Positions 1 to 8,370 of a DNA stretch of 64,000 nt are shown piece by piece. Position 1 is the first letter of the stretch; the number at the start of each line of letters is the position of its first letter. The position numbers were made by a program, and so were the translations under genes. Under the pieces are notes generated by a model. The model had not been told where the DNA came from and made no database searches. It saw only the letters and a list, made by a program, of their open reading frames with translations. The stretch lies in contig NZ_VFQE01000002.1 of assembly GCF_006717095.1 (NCBI RefSeq), forward strand, positions 744,001-808,000, in the 5' to 3' direction. The DNA comes from Blastococcus colisei (GTDB lineage: Bacteria; Actinomycetota; Actinomycetes; Mycobacteriales; Geodermatophilaceae).

Positions 1-1
1 G

Positions 2-1168
2 CTGGCCGGCCGCCCGGTCGTGTACGCGGACTTCCTCGGCTACGACGAGGCCGCCCACCACGGCGGCCTGGAGCGGGCCGACAGCCTGGCCGTGCTGCGC
101 AGCATCGACCAGCAGATCGGCCGGCTGCACCGGGCCGCGACGCTCGCGCCCCGCCGGTACCACCTCGTCGTCCTCTCCGACCACGGCCAGACCCAGGGCT
201 GGGCGTTCGCCGACCGGTTCGGGGAGTCGATCGAGGAGCTGGTCGGCCGGCTCTGCGGCGGCACCCTCGGCTCCCGGCAGTCCACCGGCACCCGCGACAG
301 CCGCCGTCCGGTGGAGAGCTGGCAGGTGACCGCCGCCCTGGCCGAGAGCGGTGGACCCATCGCGCGCCGGCTGCAGGAGCGCGTGGAACGTGCCGGGGCG
401 GTCCGTCACGACCACGCCGTCGAGCCGGGGCCGGCCGGTGCGGTGCCGCGCGTGGCGCCGGGCGTCGTGTGCGTGGTCTCCGGCCACCAGGCGATGGTGT
501 CCTTCCCCGACCTCCCGGGGCGGGCCGCGCTGGAGGAGATCGAGCGGCACTGGCCCGCCCTGCTGCCCGGCCTGGTCGACCACGACGGCGTCGGCTTCCT
601 GCTGGTGCACTCCGAGGAGTTCGGGCCGGTCGTCCTCGGCCGGGACGGGCTGCACCGGCTCGCGACCGGCGTCGTCATCGGCACCGACCCGCTGCTGCCC
701 TACGGCGAGCACGCCGCCGCCCTGGTCGCCCGCGTCTCGACGTTCCCGCACTGCCCCGACGTCGTGATCAACAGCCGCTACGACCCCGGCACCGACGAGG
801 CCTCGCCGTTCGAGCCGCACGTCGGCTCGCACGGGGGCCTGGGCGGGCCGCAGCAGCATGCGCTGCTCGTCCACCCCCGCGAGTGGGCGGCGCCGGGCGA
901 GATCGTCGGCGCCGAGCACCTGCACCGGGTGCTGCGCGGCTGGCTCACCGATCTCGGCCACCCGGAGCCGACCGGGGACGGCGCCGCGGTCGGCGAGCAG
1001 AGCCCGACGGCGCTGAGCCGCGTGCCGGCGGGCGCGGATGCTCTGTCCGGCCGTGCCCGCGGCCGGATGGGACGTGCCATGCCTCCCACCCCTCGCGCAC
1101 CGACGTCCCGGCCCGCTGTTCAGGAGCCGTCGGCGACGGCACGCAGGGCCTCGAGGTGGCGTTTGTAG
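2..1168 (+). CDS. Alkaline phosphatase superfamily / type I phosphodiesterase-like protein (5' partial)
   Basis: The reading frame is open from the first bases of the window, so the start codon lies upstream and only about 388 C-terminal residues are visible. Visible parts of the metal-dependent phosphodiesterase/alkaline phosphatase fold are GYDEAAHHGG near the left edge, a SDHGQTQGW motif whose Asp-His pair is the usual metal site, and a late HVGSHGG histidine. Related actinobacterial proteins carry an N-terminal membrane or holin-like segment; that part is not visible here. The last 50 residues are Ala/Pro/Arg-rich and probably a disordered tail. The substrate is unknown. The family call is good, the substrate is not. 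Confidence 0.7.
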   Translation: MAGRPVVYADFLGYDEAAHHGGLERADSLAVLRSIDQQIGRLHRAATLAPRRYHLVVLSDHGQTQGWAFADRFGESIEELVGRLCGGTLGSRQSTGTRDSRRPVESWQVTAALAESGGPIARRLQERVERAGAVRHDHAVEPGPAGAVPRVAPGVVCVVSGHQAMVSFPDLPGRAALEEIERHWPALLPGLVDHDGVGFLLVHSEEFGPVVLGRDGLHRLATGVVIGTDPLLPYGEHAAALVARVSTFPHCPDVVINSRYDPGTDEASPFEPHVGSHGGLGGPQQHALLVHPREWAAPGEIVGAEHLHRVLRGWLTDLGHPEPTGDGAAVGEQSPTALSRVPAGADALSGRARGRMGRAMPPTPRAPTSRPAVQEPSATARRASRWRL

Positions 1169-1185
1169 GTCACCCGCCCTGCGTT

Positions 1186-1269
1186 CTAGACGTATCGGCT
1201 CCACACCGCGTAGGTGGCCACCGCAGGCGCCCCGGCCACGGTGGCCAGGGAGAAGAACAGCTTCACCAT
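1186..1269 (-). CDS. Possible 27-residue hydrophobic microprotein
   Basis: An ATG at 1267-1269 opens a 27-codon frame ending in TAG. It encodes a Lys near the N-terminus, a stretch of about 18 mostly hydrophobic or small residues (LFFSLATVAGAPAVATYAVW) and a short basic tail, the look of a single-pass membrane microprotein. It fills the gap between the partial phosphodiesterase and the DUF1801 gene. No strong ribosome site is visible. I do not recognise the family, and it could be a chance frame. Confidence 0.3.
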   Translation of the reverse strand: MVKLFFSLATVAGAPAVATYAVWSRYV

Positions 1270-1386
1270 CGTCGGCACGCCGGCGATAGTCGCCGCCGTT
1301 CCCACTGCCCGTGACCGTCCGCCCGTCCGATGTCCCCGCTCGGATGACACCGCTCCACCGACCGGGGGACCTCGGCTACGGGGCGT

Positions 1387-1761
1387 TCACACGCCGGGGC
1401 CTGCGGCCGCCGCACGTCGCTGCTCGAGGAGGACTGCGACGACCCGCTCCACCAGGTCGTAGGGCACCGGCCGGTCGTAGCGGAGCTGCATCGCGTCCTT
1501 CGCCCCCCGGTAGGGCTCGACCTGTGCGGCCAGCTCGGCGTCCATCGGCGGGAGCGGGTACAGCCCGAGGTGCTTCTTCCAGGCCGCGACGTGTACCAGC
1601 GGCTGCCCGTCGAGGGTGAACGTGGGCATCCGGTAGCTGATCGTCTCGCCGACGTCCGGCACCACCCGGCGGACGACGCGACGGACCTCCTCCAGCACCG
1701 ACCGGACGTCCTCGGGCAGCGAGGCCGCGTAGTCGTCGACGGTGGCGAAGCGGGCGGTCAT
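1387..1761 (-). CDS. DUF1801 / YdhG-like family protein
   Basis: This 124-residue protein starts at an ATG. It has the features of the DUF1801 (YdhG-like, iron-chaperone-like fold) family: an N-terminal VDDYAASLPEDVR segment, GETISYRMPTF in the middle, the WKKHLGLYPLP motif and a basic C-terminal helix. The biochemical role of the family is poorly defined; some relatives are annotated as iron chaperones. It lies 9 bases after the small secreted-type protein at 1771-1965 and is probably co-transcribed with it. Family assignment is fairly sure, function is not. Confidence 0.75.
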   Translation of the reverse strand: MTARFATVDDYAASLPEDVRSVLEEVRRVVRRVVPDVGETISYRMPTFTLDGQPLVHVAAWKKHLGLYPLPPMDAELAAQVEPYRGAKDAMQLRYDRPVPYDLVERVVAVLLEQRRAAAAGPGV

Positions 1762-1770
1762 GGGCCGTTC

Positions 1771-1965
1771 CTACCGGGTGCTGACCGCCTGCGACAGCTC
1801 CACGGTCATGATGCCGGGGCCGACGTCGCCGTCGATGGGAGCGCCGGGGAGATCCCCGAATGCGCCGAGCCCCGCGAGGGCGAGAGTGCCGCCCAGGACC
1901 GCGGCGGCAGCAGTGAGGCGCGCACCGGTGACGCGGCGGGTCAGGGCTGCGTCGATGCGGATCAT
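1771..1965 (-). CDS. Small exported or membrane-anchored hypothetical protein
   Basis: The frame is open further upstream, but I chose the ATG at 1963-1965 because a GGAG sits about 8 bases before it and because the product then begins with a signal-like segment. The 64-residue product has a basic N-terminus (MIRIDAALTRR), a hydrophobic Ala/Leu/Gly stretch at about residues 14-33 and a short polar C-terminus. There is no recognisable domain. It is followed after 9 bases by the DUF1801 gene. Confidence 0.5.
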   Translation of the reverse strand: MIRIDAALTRRVTGARLTAAAAVLGGTLALAGLGAFGDLPGAPIDGDVGPGIMTVELSQAVSTR

Positions 1966-2168
1966 CTGCGTGTCTCCTCGGTCCGGGCGGCGGTTCCCCC
2001 TCGTGGTGCAGCACCGACTCTGGCCGCCCAACCGCAGGCGCACCGCTCGGGAACCGCAAGGAATGCACAAGATGCACCCGCTGTCCCCGGGCCGGCTTCC
2101 GGTGACGAACACGTGAACTGTGGGCGCCGTCCTGGTCAGGGGCGGCCGCCCTGCACGACAGTGAGGCG

Positions 2169-3161
2169 GTGAGACCCGACGCCCGCGCCTGGTTCGAGCA
2201 CCGCACCACGTCTGCGGCCAGCCTGGCCGAGATCGACCCCGATGCCCTCGTGCGGGCCAAGCGCCGCGGCGGGCACCGCGTCAGCGTCGTCCTGCCCGCC
2301 CGGGACGAGGAGGCGACGGTCGGGCGCCTGGTCACCGACCTGCGGGAACGCTGGATGGCCCGGTTGCCGCTGATCGACGAACTGCTCGTCGTCGACTCCG
2401 ACTCCACCGATGCCACCGCCCAGGTCGCCCGGGCCGCCGGCGCCGACGTCGTCGCCACCACCGACGTCCTGCCCGGGCACGGCACCCGGCGCGGAAAGGG
2501 TGAGGCGCTCTGGAAGTCGCTGGCCGCCACCACCGGCGACCTCGTCGTCTTCCTCGACGCCGACCTCCTCGGCGACGTCGCCCACTACGTGCCCGGCCTG
2601 CTCGGGCCGCTGCTCACCGACCCGCAGGTGCTCTACGTGAAGGGCTGCTACACGCGCCCCCTCGAGATCGACGGGCAGGCCCGGCCCGCCGGCGGGGGCC
2701 GGGTCACCGAGCTCACCGCCCGGCCGCTGCTCAACGCGCTCTGGCCGGAGCTGGCCGGGTTCGTCCAGCCGCTCGGGGGCGAGTACGCCGGACGCCGGTC
2801 GGCCCTGGAGCAGGTGCCGTTCGTCTCCGGCTACGGGGTGGAGGTCGGCCTGCTCGTCGACCTGCTGCGCCTGGGCGGGCTCTCCTCGCTGGCTCAGGTC
2901 GACCTCGGCGTCCGGCGGCACACCTCCCAGTCGCAGGAAGCGCTCGGCGCGATGGCCGGCGAGGTCGTCTCGACGGTGCTCGCCCGTGCCGAGTGCGGCC
3001 GCCCGGGGCACCAACCGCTCACCGCCAGCGGACTGCTCACCCAGTTCCGCCACGACGGCTCGGGATTCGTGCCCAGCAGCCGCGCGGTCGGCGTCGACGA
3101 GCGGCCCCCCATGGTGACCATCGCCGAGTACCGCACCGGGGACGCCGGCATGGCGGGCTGA
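2169..3161 (+). CDS. gpgS: Glucosyl-3-phosphoglycerate synthase, paralogue 1
   Basis: This 330-residue GT81-family glycosyltransferase would transfer glucose from an NDP-glucose to 3-phosphoglycerate, the first step to glucosylglycerate and, in mycobacteria, to methylglucose lipopolysaccharides. Family hallmarks are SVVLPARDEEATVG near the N-terminus, ELLVVDSDSTDAT, RRGKGEALWKSL, the metal-binding FLDADL, GGGRVTEL with ARPLL, QPLGGEYAGRR and SGYGVEVGLLVD. Length matches known GpgS. The start is a GTG. A second GpgS-like gene lies 1.4 kb downstream on the same strand with a phosphodiesterase between, so one of them may have a different acceptor or sugar. Confidence 0.88.
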   Translation: MRPDARAWFEHRTTSAASLAEIDPDALVRAKRRGGHRVSVVLPARDEEATVGRLVTDLRERWMARLPLIDELLVVDSDSTDATAQVARAAGADVVATTDVLPGHGTRRGKGEALWKSLAATTGDLVVFLDADLLGDVAHYVPGLLGPLLTDPQVLYVKGCYTRPLEIDGQARPAGGGRVTELTARPLLNALWPELAGFVQPLGGEYAGRRSALEQVPFVSGYGVEVGLLVDLLRLGGLSSLAQVDLGVRRHTSQSQEALGAMAGEVVSTVLARAECGRPGHQPLTASGLLTQFRHDGSGFVPSSRAVGVDERPPMVTIAEYRTGDAGMAG

Positions 3162-3552
3162 CCAGGGCACTTCCCACGCTCGGTCGCTGCTTGCACTTGG
3201 ACCCTGTTGGCCGAGTGCCGTGCGTGTTGCCGTACACGCCGTCGCGTGGCCACGGTCGCGCACAGCAGGGGCGCCGGCGCGGCCGACAACGGCACGTCAA
3301 GCCGCCTCATCGGCCCTTGAGCCGCGCCCTGACCCGGCTCAACGTTCGGGCGCGCGGCTCAACCCGCTCGACGTCAGCGCCCCTGAGCGCCGTCTACCGC
3401 CGAAAAGACCAACAAGGTCACCCCGCAAGCAGAGGCCGTAGCTTCCCGACATGGCTTCCCGGCACGTGGAACGGGCGGCCACCCTGCCGCGCAGCCTCCG
3501 CCGCGACGGGAGAGAATCACCGCGTGCCGGTCGTTCCCCCCGCCTCGCCCCG
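3162..3552. other. Intergenic region upstream of the GDPD gene
   Basis: About 390 bases hold no convincing gene. An inverted repeat GAGCCGCGC (3319-3327) and GCGCGGCTC (3352-3360) with a 24-base loop could form a hairpin in the leader of the next gene. The GDPD frame is also open from an ATG at 3451, but the residues it would add do not look like part of the domain. Confidence 0.35.
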
Positions 3553-4392
3553 GTGACCGCCCCCGAGGTCGTCGCCCACCGCGGCGCCACCGCCGGGGCG
3601 CCGGAACACACGCTCGCCGCCTACCGGCACGCCGCCGCCGTCGGGGCGGACGCGGTCGAGTGCGACGTCCGGCTGACCCGTGACGGCGTGCTGGTCTGCG
3701 TGCACGACCGGCAGATCAGGCGCACCTCCAACGGGCGCGGCATCGTCTCGGCGCTGCACCTGGAGGAGCTGGAGCAGTTCCAGTTCGGCGCCCGGAAGCC
3801 GAAGGGCCGCAGCCGCTGGGCGGACGACGAGATCCTGTCCGTCACCGACGAGCCCGACGTCGAGAACGGCCTGGTCCTCACCCTCGACCGGTTGCTGCAG
3901 TACATCACCGCGACGCCCGGCAGCCTGCGGCTGGCCATCGAGACCAAGCACCCGACCCGGCACACCCGCAGGGTCGAGGAGGCGCTGGTCGACTGCTTGC
4001 GCCGGTACGGGCTGCTCGGCAACGGGCGCCCGGTCGAGTGGGCCGGCAAGCCGGCCGTCCGGATGATGAGCTTCTCCCAGTTCGCCGTGCGCCGGATGGC
4101 CGAGCTCGCCCCCGGGGTGCCGACCGTGCAGCTGATCGGCAAGCGGCTGCGTCCCGTCCGCCGCGAGCTGCTGAGCGGCAGCGCCTCGGCGGTCGGCCCC
4201 GGCGTCGCGCTGCTCCGCTCGGACCCCGGCTTCGTCGCCGAAGCCCATGCCGCCGGCAAGGAGGTCCACGTCTGGACGGTCAACCGGCCCGCCGACATGG
4301 ACCTGATGCGGGCCCTCGGTGTCGACGCGATCATCACCGACCGCCCCGACGAGCTGCTGCGCCGCCTCGGCCGCGATTCCGCCGCCTCCTGA
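3553..4392 (+). CDS. Glycerophosphodiester phosphodiesterase family protein
   Basis: The protein should hydrolyse glycerophosphodiesters to glycerol-3-phosphate and an alcohol. With the GTG start at 3553 it has 279 residues and begins directly with the domain (APEVVAHRGATAGAPEHT, carrying the conserved His-Arg-Gly and Glu). It continues with GADAVECDVRLTRDGVLVCVHD, a metal and catalytic region with the second His, AIETKHP, and the C-terminal VWTVNRPADMDLMRALGVD signature of GDPD enzymes. An ATG at 3451 would add 34 basic residues; I prefer 3553. It lies between two gpgS genes, so a role with glycosylglycerol or glycerate compounds is possible but only inferred. Confidence 0.85.
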   Translation: MTAPEVVAHRGATAGAPEHTLAAYRHAAAVGADAVECDVRLTRDGVLVCVHDRQIRRTSNGRGIVSALHLEELEQFQFGARKPKGRSRWADDEILSVTDEPDVENGLVLTLDRLLQYITATPGSLRLAIETKHPTRHTRRVEEALVDCLRRYGLLGNGRPVEWAGKPAVRMMSFSQFAVRRMAELAPGVPTVQLIGKRLRPVRRELLSGSASAVGPGVALLRSDPGFVAEAHAAGKEVHVWTVNRPADMDLMRALGVDAIITDRPDELLRRLGRDSAAS

Positions 4393-4534
4393 CCCCGCCG
4401 CCTCGTAGCTCCCACTCAAAGGCGACGTCTGCGGATACGGCACGTGATCGGTCGCCGGACTGTCCGACGTGAGGCATCCTGCGTGCACGGGGTCCAGCGC
4501 CGACGAGGGTGTCGGCGCCCGTCCTGGGGGCCCT

Positions 4535-5497
4535 ATGCGAGCAGACGTCCGCCGCTGGCTGCACGACCGCACCTATCGCGTCACCTGCTGGGAGCCGGAA
4601 CAGCTGCTGGCCGCGAAGCGCCGGCAGGGCGCCACCGTCAGCGTGGTGCTGCCCGCCCTCGACGAGGAGGGCACGGTGGGCGCCATCGTGACCGCGCTCC
4701 GCGGCGCCCTCGTCGAGCGGCATCCCGTGATCGACGAGCTCGTCGTCATGGACAGCGGGTCGTGCGACCGCACCGCCGCCGTGGCGCAGGAGGCCGGTGC
4801 CCGGGTGGTGCACGTCGACACCGTGCTCCCCGGGCACGGACGCGTGCCGGGCAAGGGGGAGGCGCTCTGGAAGTCCCTCCACGCCACCAGCGGTGACCTC
4901 GTCGTCTTCGTGGATGCCGATCTGGTCGCCTTCGACCCGCGCTTCGTCGTCGGTCTGCTCGGTCCACTCCTCACCGATCCGGCGGTCGGCTACGTCAAGG
5001 GCCTCTACGACCGCCCGCTCACCACCACGGAGGGGCTGGTCCCCTCGGGCGGCGGCCGGGTCACCGAGCTGCTCGCCCGCCCGCTGCTCAACGCGTTCTG
5101 GCCGGAGCTGTCCGGCTTCGTCCAGCCGCTGTCCGGCGAGTACGCCGGGCGCCGCGATCTCCTGGAGTCGGTGCCCTTCGCCTCGGGCTACGGCGTGGAG
5201 TTCGGGCTCCTGGTCGACCTCGCGCGGCTGGCCGGTGTCGACGCCCTCGCCCAGGCCGATCTCGGGACCCGTCAGCACGGCCACCAGTCCGACGCGGCGC
5301 TCGGCCGGATGGCCGGGCAGATCCTGCAGACCGCCATGGCCAGACTGCCCGGCCGGACGACGGCGTCCACGGAGCTCCTGCAGTTCGTGCGGACCGACGA
5401 CGGCGTCGAAGCCGTCAGCTGGGACACCGGCACCATCGATCGTCCACCCATGCGAGAGGTACGCGCCCGGGCCGGCCATGGAGGACGCCGGCCGTGA
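4535..5497 (+). CDS. Glucosyl-3-phosphoglycerate synthase-like glycosyltransferase, paralogue 2
   Basis: This is a second GT81/GpgS-like enzyme of 320 residues from the ATG at 4535, which follows a G-rich ribosome site; an in-frame start at 4469 is less likely. It keeps SVVLPALDEEGTVG, ELVVMDSGSCDRT, GKGEALWKSLHA, FVDADLV, GGGRVTELLARPLL, QPLSGEYAGRR and GYGVEFGLLVD. It matches paralogue 1 closely along its length but differs near the nucleotide-sugar site (DSGSCD against DSDSTD). Its stop overlaps the start of the GT4 gene by 4 bases, so the two are translationally coupled and probably act in one pathway. Whether the acceptor is 3-phosphoglycerate cannot be told from sequence. Confidence 0.8.
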   Translation: MRADVRRWLHDRTYRVTCWEPEQLLAAKRRQGATVSVVLPALDEEGTVGAIVTALRGALVERHPVIDELVVMDSGSCDRTAAVAQEAGARVVHVDTVLPGHGRVPGKGEALWKSLHATSGDLVVFVDADLVAFDPRFVVGLLGPLLTDPAVGYVKGLYDRPLTTTEGLVPSGGGRVTELLARPLLNAFWPELSGFVQPLSGEYAGRRDLLESVPFASGYGVEFGLLVDLARLAGVDALAQADLGTRQHGHQSDAALGRMAGQILQTAMARLPGRTTASTELLQFVRTDDGVEAVSWDTGTIDRPPMREVRARAGHGGRRP

Positions 5498-6702
5498 AGG
5501 TGCTGATGGACGCCGGGCCATGGTTGCCCGTGCCCCCACGCGGCTACGGCGGGCTCGAGAACGTCGTCGCCACGCTGACCGGAGAGCTGCGCGCTCGCGG
5601 GCACACCGTCGTCCTGGCCAGCGTGGGGGACTCCGAACTGCCGGCCGACGGACGGGTCAGCGCCTTCCCCACCGGTCAGTTCGCGCAGCTCGCCGGCCCT
5701 TATCCGCAGGTCGTGGGCATCGCGCACGCGCACGAGCAGGCCGTCCTGCGGGCCGTCGAGGAGCACGCGGAGGCCGGCGTCCCCTTCGACGTCGTGCACA
5801 CGCACGTGGAGGTGGTGGGGCCGGCGATCCTGGGGGCGATGCGCAGGGCCGGTCCGCCGGTGCTCGCCACGCTGCACTGGGACCTGGGTCGGAACTCCGC
5901 CTTCTACAGCGCCTTCGACGGGCACGGCCGGGTGTTCTTCGTCGGCGTCTCGGAGATCCAGCTGGCCGCGGCCCCTGACCGGCTCCGCCGGCAGGTGCTC
6001 GGTTCCGTTCCCCTGTCGGTTCCCGTGCCGCAGGAGCAGCCGCTGCCGGTCTCCGCACGGTCGCACTTCGTGCTGCTCCTCGCGCGGATCTGCGAGCTCA
6101 AGGGCACTGACACGGCGCTGCGTGCCTGCCGGGACGCCCGTCTCCCCCTGGTGCTGGCCGGCCCGGTGGCCGGGATGCCCGACGCCGCGGCGCTCGCGGA
6201 CGCGCGCGCCGATCCGCGCCACCCGGTGCACACCCACCCCGATCTGCCCTGGTTCACCGAGCACGTCGAACCCCTGCTCGACGGCACGCACGCGCGCTGG
6301 ATCGGGACGGTCGCGGGACCGGAGAAGGCCCGGCTGGTCCGGGAGGCACGCGCGGTCCTGTTCCCGATCCGCTGGGAGGAGCCGGGCGGGACGGCGGTCT
6401 GCGAGGCGCTCGCCGCCGGGACGCCGGTGGTCGCCATGGCCCGCGGGTGCCTCCCGTCGCTCGTCGACGACGGCCGGACCGGGTTCCTGGCCGACGACGA
6501 GGCGGGCTTCACCGCGGCCCTGGGGCGGCTGGCGGAGATCGATCCCACGGCGTGCGCCGCCGAGGCCCGCCGCCGGTTCGCCCCGGCGGTGATGGCGGAG
6601 CGCTACGAGGAGCTCTACGCCGAGGTCCTGCGCCGCACCGACCGGCTCACGCCGGCGGAACGGCCAGCGCCGCCGAGAGCACGTGACGCCGCCGTGCGCT
6701 GA
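5494..6702 (+). CDS. GT4-family glycosyltransferase
   Basis: This 402-residue protein has the two-domain GT-B layout. The N-terminal domain has the GYGGLENVVATLTGEL glycine-rich acceptor loop and DVVHTHVE. The C-terminal donor domain has LLLARICELKGTD (residues about 190-205), PLVLAGPVAG, and the nucleotide-sugar motif PIRWEEPGGTAVCEALAAG with the paired glutamates of retaining GT4 enzymes. It starts with GTG inside the stop of the second gpgS-like gene. A role in extending or modifying a glucosylglycerate-type product is an inference from this coupling. The end overlaps the convergent alcohol dehydrogenase remnant. Confidence 0.85.
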   Translation: MKVLMDAGPWLPVPPRGYGGLENVVATLTGELRARGHTVVLASVGDSELPADGRVSAFPTGQFAQLAGPYPQVVGIAHAHEQAVLRAVEEHAEAGVPFDVVHTHVEVVGPAILGAMRRAGPPVLATLHWDLGRNSAFYSAFDGHGRVFFVGVSEIQLAAAPDRLRRQVLGSVPLSVPVPQEQPLPVSARSHFVLLLARICELKGTDTALRACRDARLPLVLAGPVAGMPDAAALADARADPRHPVHTHPDLPWFTEHVEPLLDGTHARWIGTVAGPEKARLVREARAVLFPIRWEEPGGTAVCEALAAGTPVVAMARGCLPSLVDDGRTGFLADDEAGFTAALGRLAEIDPTACAAEARRRFAPAVMAERYEELYAEVLRRTDRLTPAERPAPPRARDAAVR

Positions 6703-7417
6703 GGTCGGCGAACAGCTGCGGCGCCTCGTCGAAGGGGACGACGTCGGACAGGAGGTGCTCCCGGACGGCGTCCCCGTGGGCAGCGAGCAGCCCGAGGGTC
6801 TCGGTGGACAGCCGGCGCCGGTCCCACAGTTGCGCCAGGCCGCGCGGCACCCGGCCGATCTGCGCGCAGCGGACCGACAGGCCGTTGTGGTGGACCTCCT
6901 CGCCGAGCCGGACCGCATCGGACCCCGAGGTGTAGAAGGCGAGGTCGACGACCGTCCCCTGGGGTCGGAGCCCACGCAGGGCTGCGGCGAGCGCGCCGGC
7001 CTGCCCCCGGCACTGGAACACCACGTCGGCCCCGTGGTCGGCCGGTCCGTGCCGCCACCGGGTCTTCAGCTCGCGGACGGCCTCCGGGGAGTCGTCGACC
7101 GCCTGGGGTCCTAGGCCCGCGGCCGCGGCCGCCGCTGCGGGGTGGGGTCGGCCACGACGACCTCCGCTGCCCCGGAGTGCCGCGCCAGCAGGCCCACGAG
7201 CAGCCCGATGGCCCCGCCGCCGGTGACCAGGACCAGCCGGCCGCGCACCCCGTCGTCAGGGCCGTGCCACCCACATCGGCCGCGGCGTGCAGCAGACCGT
7301 TGACGCAGATCGGTCCCAGGTGGGCCACGTAGATGCCGACCAGCGGATCCAGCTCCTCCGGCAGCCGGACGACGTGCTGGGCGAGCGGATCGCCGTGGTG
7401 GTCCGGACCGTGCTCAT
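6647..7417 (-). pseudogene. Zinc-type alcohol dehydrogenase remnant, N-terminally truncated and frameshifted twice
   Basis: Three pieces in different frames together make the C-terminal two thirds of a medium-chain dehydrogenase. The first piece (about 7417-7260) reads HLGPICVNGLLHAAADVGG. The second (about 7260-7135) reads RLVLVTGGGAIGLLVGLLAR, the nucleotide-binding turn. The third (about 7135-6647) reads LKTRWRHGPADHGADVVFQC and then an intact C-terminal half with LGEEVHHNGLSVRCAQIGRV. The second frame break falls in a GC tract of gcggccgcgg type. The first 130 or so residues, with the catalytic zinc domain, are absent, because the remnant starts at the stop codon of the Gfo/Idh/MocA gene. 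Sequencing error could explain the frame breaks but not the missing N-terminus. Confidence 0.75.
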
Positions 7418-8370
7418 GCCGGCACCCGCACCGCGCTGCCGTTCCGCGCCGACTCGGCCACCGCGCAGGCCAGCCGGTGGGTGCGCAGCGCCTCGGCGTA
7501 GTCGACGACCCCGGGCGCGGCCGGTCGACCGCAGAGGACGTCGACGAAGGCCCGGTCCACCGCCAGGCGCCCGTCCACCGCCGGCTGCACCTCCTCGACG
7601 CCGCCCGCACCCGACACCCGCAACGAGGTCTCCGTCAGCTCGACGAGCACGCCGTCAGCGGCCACCTCGATACCGGCCCGGCCCTTCGCCGCGAGCGTGC
7701 ACGTGACGGCGAGCGTGCCGAGCGCGCCGCAAGCGAAGGTCAGGACGGCCGTCGTCGCATCCGCGACGTCCCGTCCGGGATCCGACGAGGGCGCCGCGGC
7801 GGCACGGACCTCGACGACCTCACCCGCCAGCACCCGGGCGAGGTCCAGCACGTGCGTCGCCTGCTCGACGACCTGCCCGCCGGAGAGGCGGGTCGTGCGC
7901 CACCAGTCGGGGGGCGGCACCTTGTCCTGCCAGGTGAGGGACACCAGGCGCGGCGGGACACCGGCCAGGGCCTCGCGTGCCCGCGCCACCGTGTCCAGGT
8001 GCCGCCAGTGGTAGCCGGTCGCGGTGGGCAGGCCCGCCGCGGCGACGGATGCGGCCACCGTGTCGGCGGTGCCGAGGTCGGCAGCCAGCGGCTTCTCCAC
8101 GAAGAACGGCAGGCCGGCCCGCACCACGGCCAGTTCGAGCTCGCCGTGCGCGAAGGGCGGGACGCAGAGCCAGACCGCGTCCAGCGCCCCGTGAAGGAGG
8201 CGGTCGAGGGTGTCCACGACCGGGACCCCGAGCTGCCCGGCCAGGGCATCGCAGGCGCCGGGAAGGGCGTCCACGATGCCGACGAGCTCGACGTCCTCCA
8301 GCCCGGCCAGCGTCCGGGCATGCCGGGCACCCACGCCACCCGCCCCGACCAGGCCCACCCGGATGCTCAT
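7414..8370 (-). CDS. Gfo/Idh/MocA family oxidoreductase
   Basis: This 318-residue NAD(P)-dependent dehydrogenase has an N-terminal Rossmann fold (IRVGLVGAGGVGARHART), the family motif FFVEKPLA at about residue 90 with the catalytic Lys of EKP, and a C-terminal substrate domain with GGQVVEQATHVLDLAR that carries the conserved His. Members oxidise or reduce sugars, inositols and related polyols; the substrate here is unknown. Its ATG overlaps the stop of the upstream HAD gene, and its stop abuts the alcohol dehydrogenase remnant, so the three were probably one operon for a polyol or sugar. Confidence 0.85.
   Translation of the reverse strand: MSIRVGLVGAGGVGARHARTLAGLEDVELVGIVDALPGACDALAGQLGVPVVDTLDRLLHGALDAVWLCVPPFAHGELELAVVRAGLPFFVEKPLAADLGTADTVAASVAAAGLPTATGYHWRHLDTVARAREALAGVPPRLVSLTWQDKVPPPDWWRTTRLSGGQVVEQATHVLDLARVLAGEVVEVRAAAAPSSDPGRDVADATTAVLTFACGALGTLAVTCTLAAKGRAGIEVAADGVLVELTETSLRVSGAGGVEEVQPAVDGRLAVDRAFVDVLCGRPAAPGVVDYAEALRTHRLACAVAESARNGSAVRVPA

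Noticed and set aside
3451-3552. Upstream start of the phosphodiesterase gene
   Set aside because: The 34 added residues are basic and low in similarity to any domain start; the GTG at 3553 begins directly at the domain.
7106-7120. TAG within one frame of the alcohol dehydrogenase remnant as a second recoded codon
   Set aside because: The TAG occurs only in the frame lost after the frameshift; the homologous sequence continues in another frame, so it is not at a coding position.
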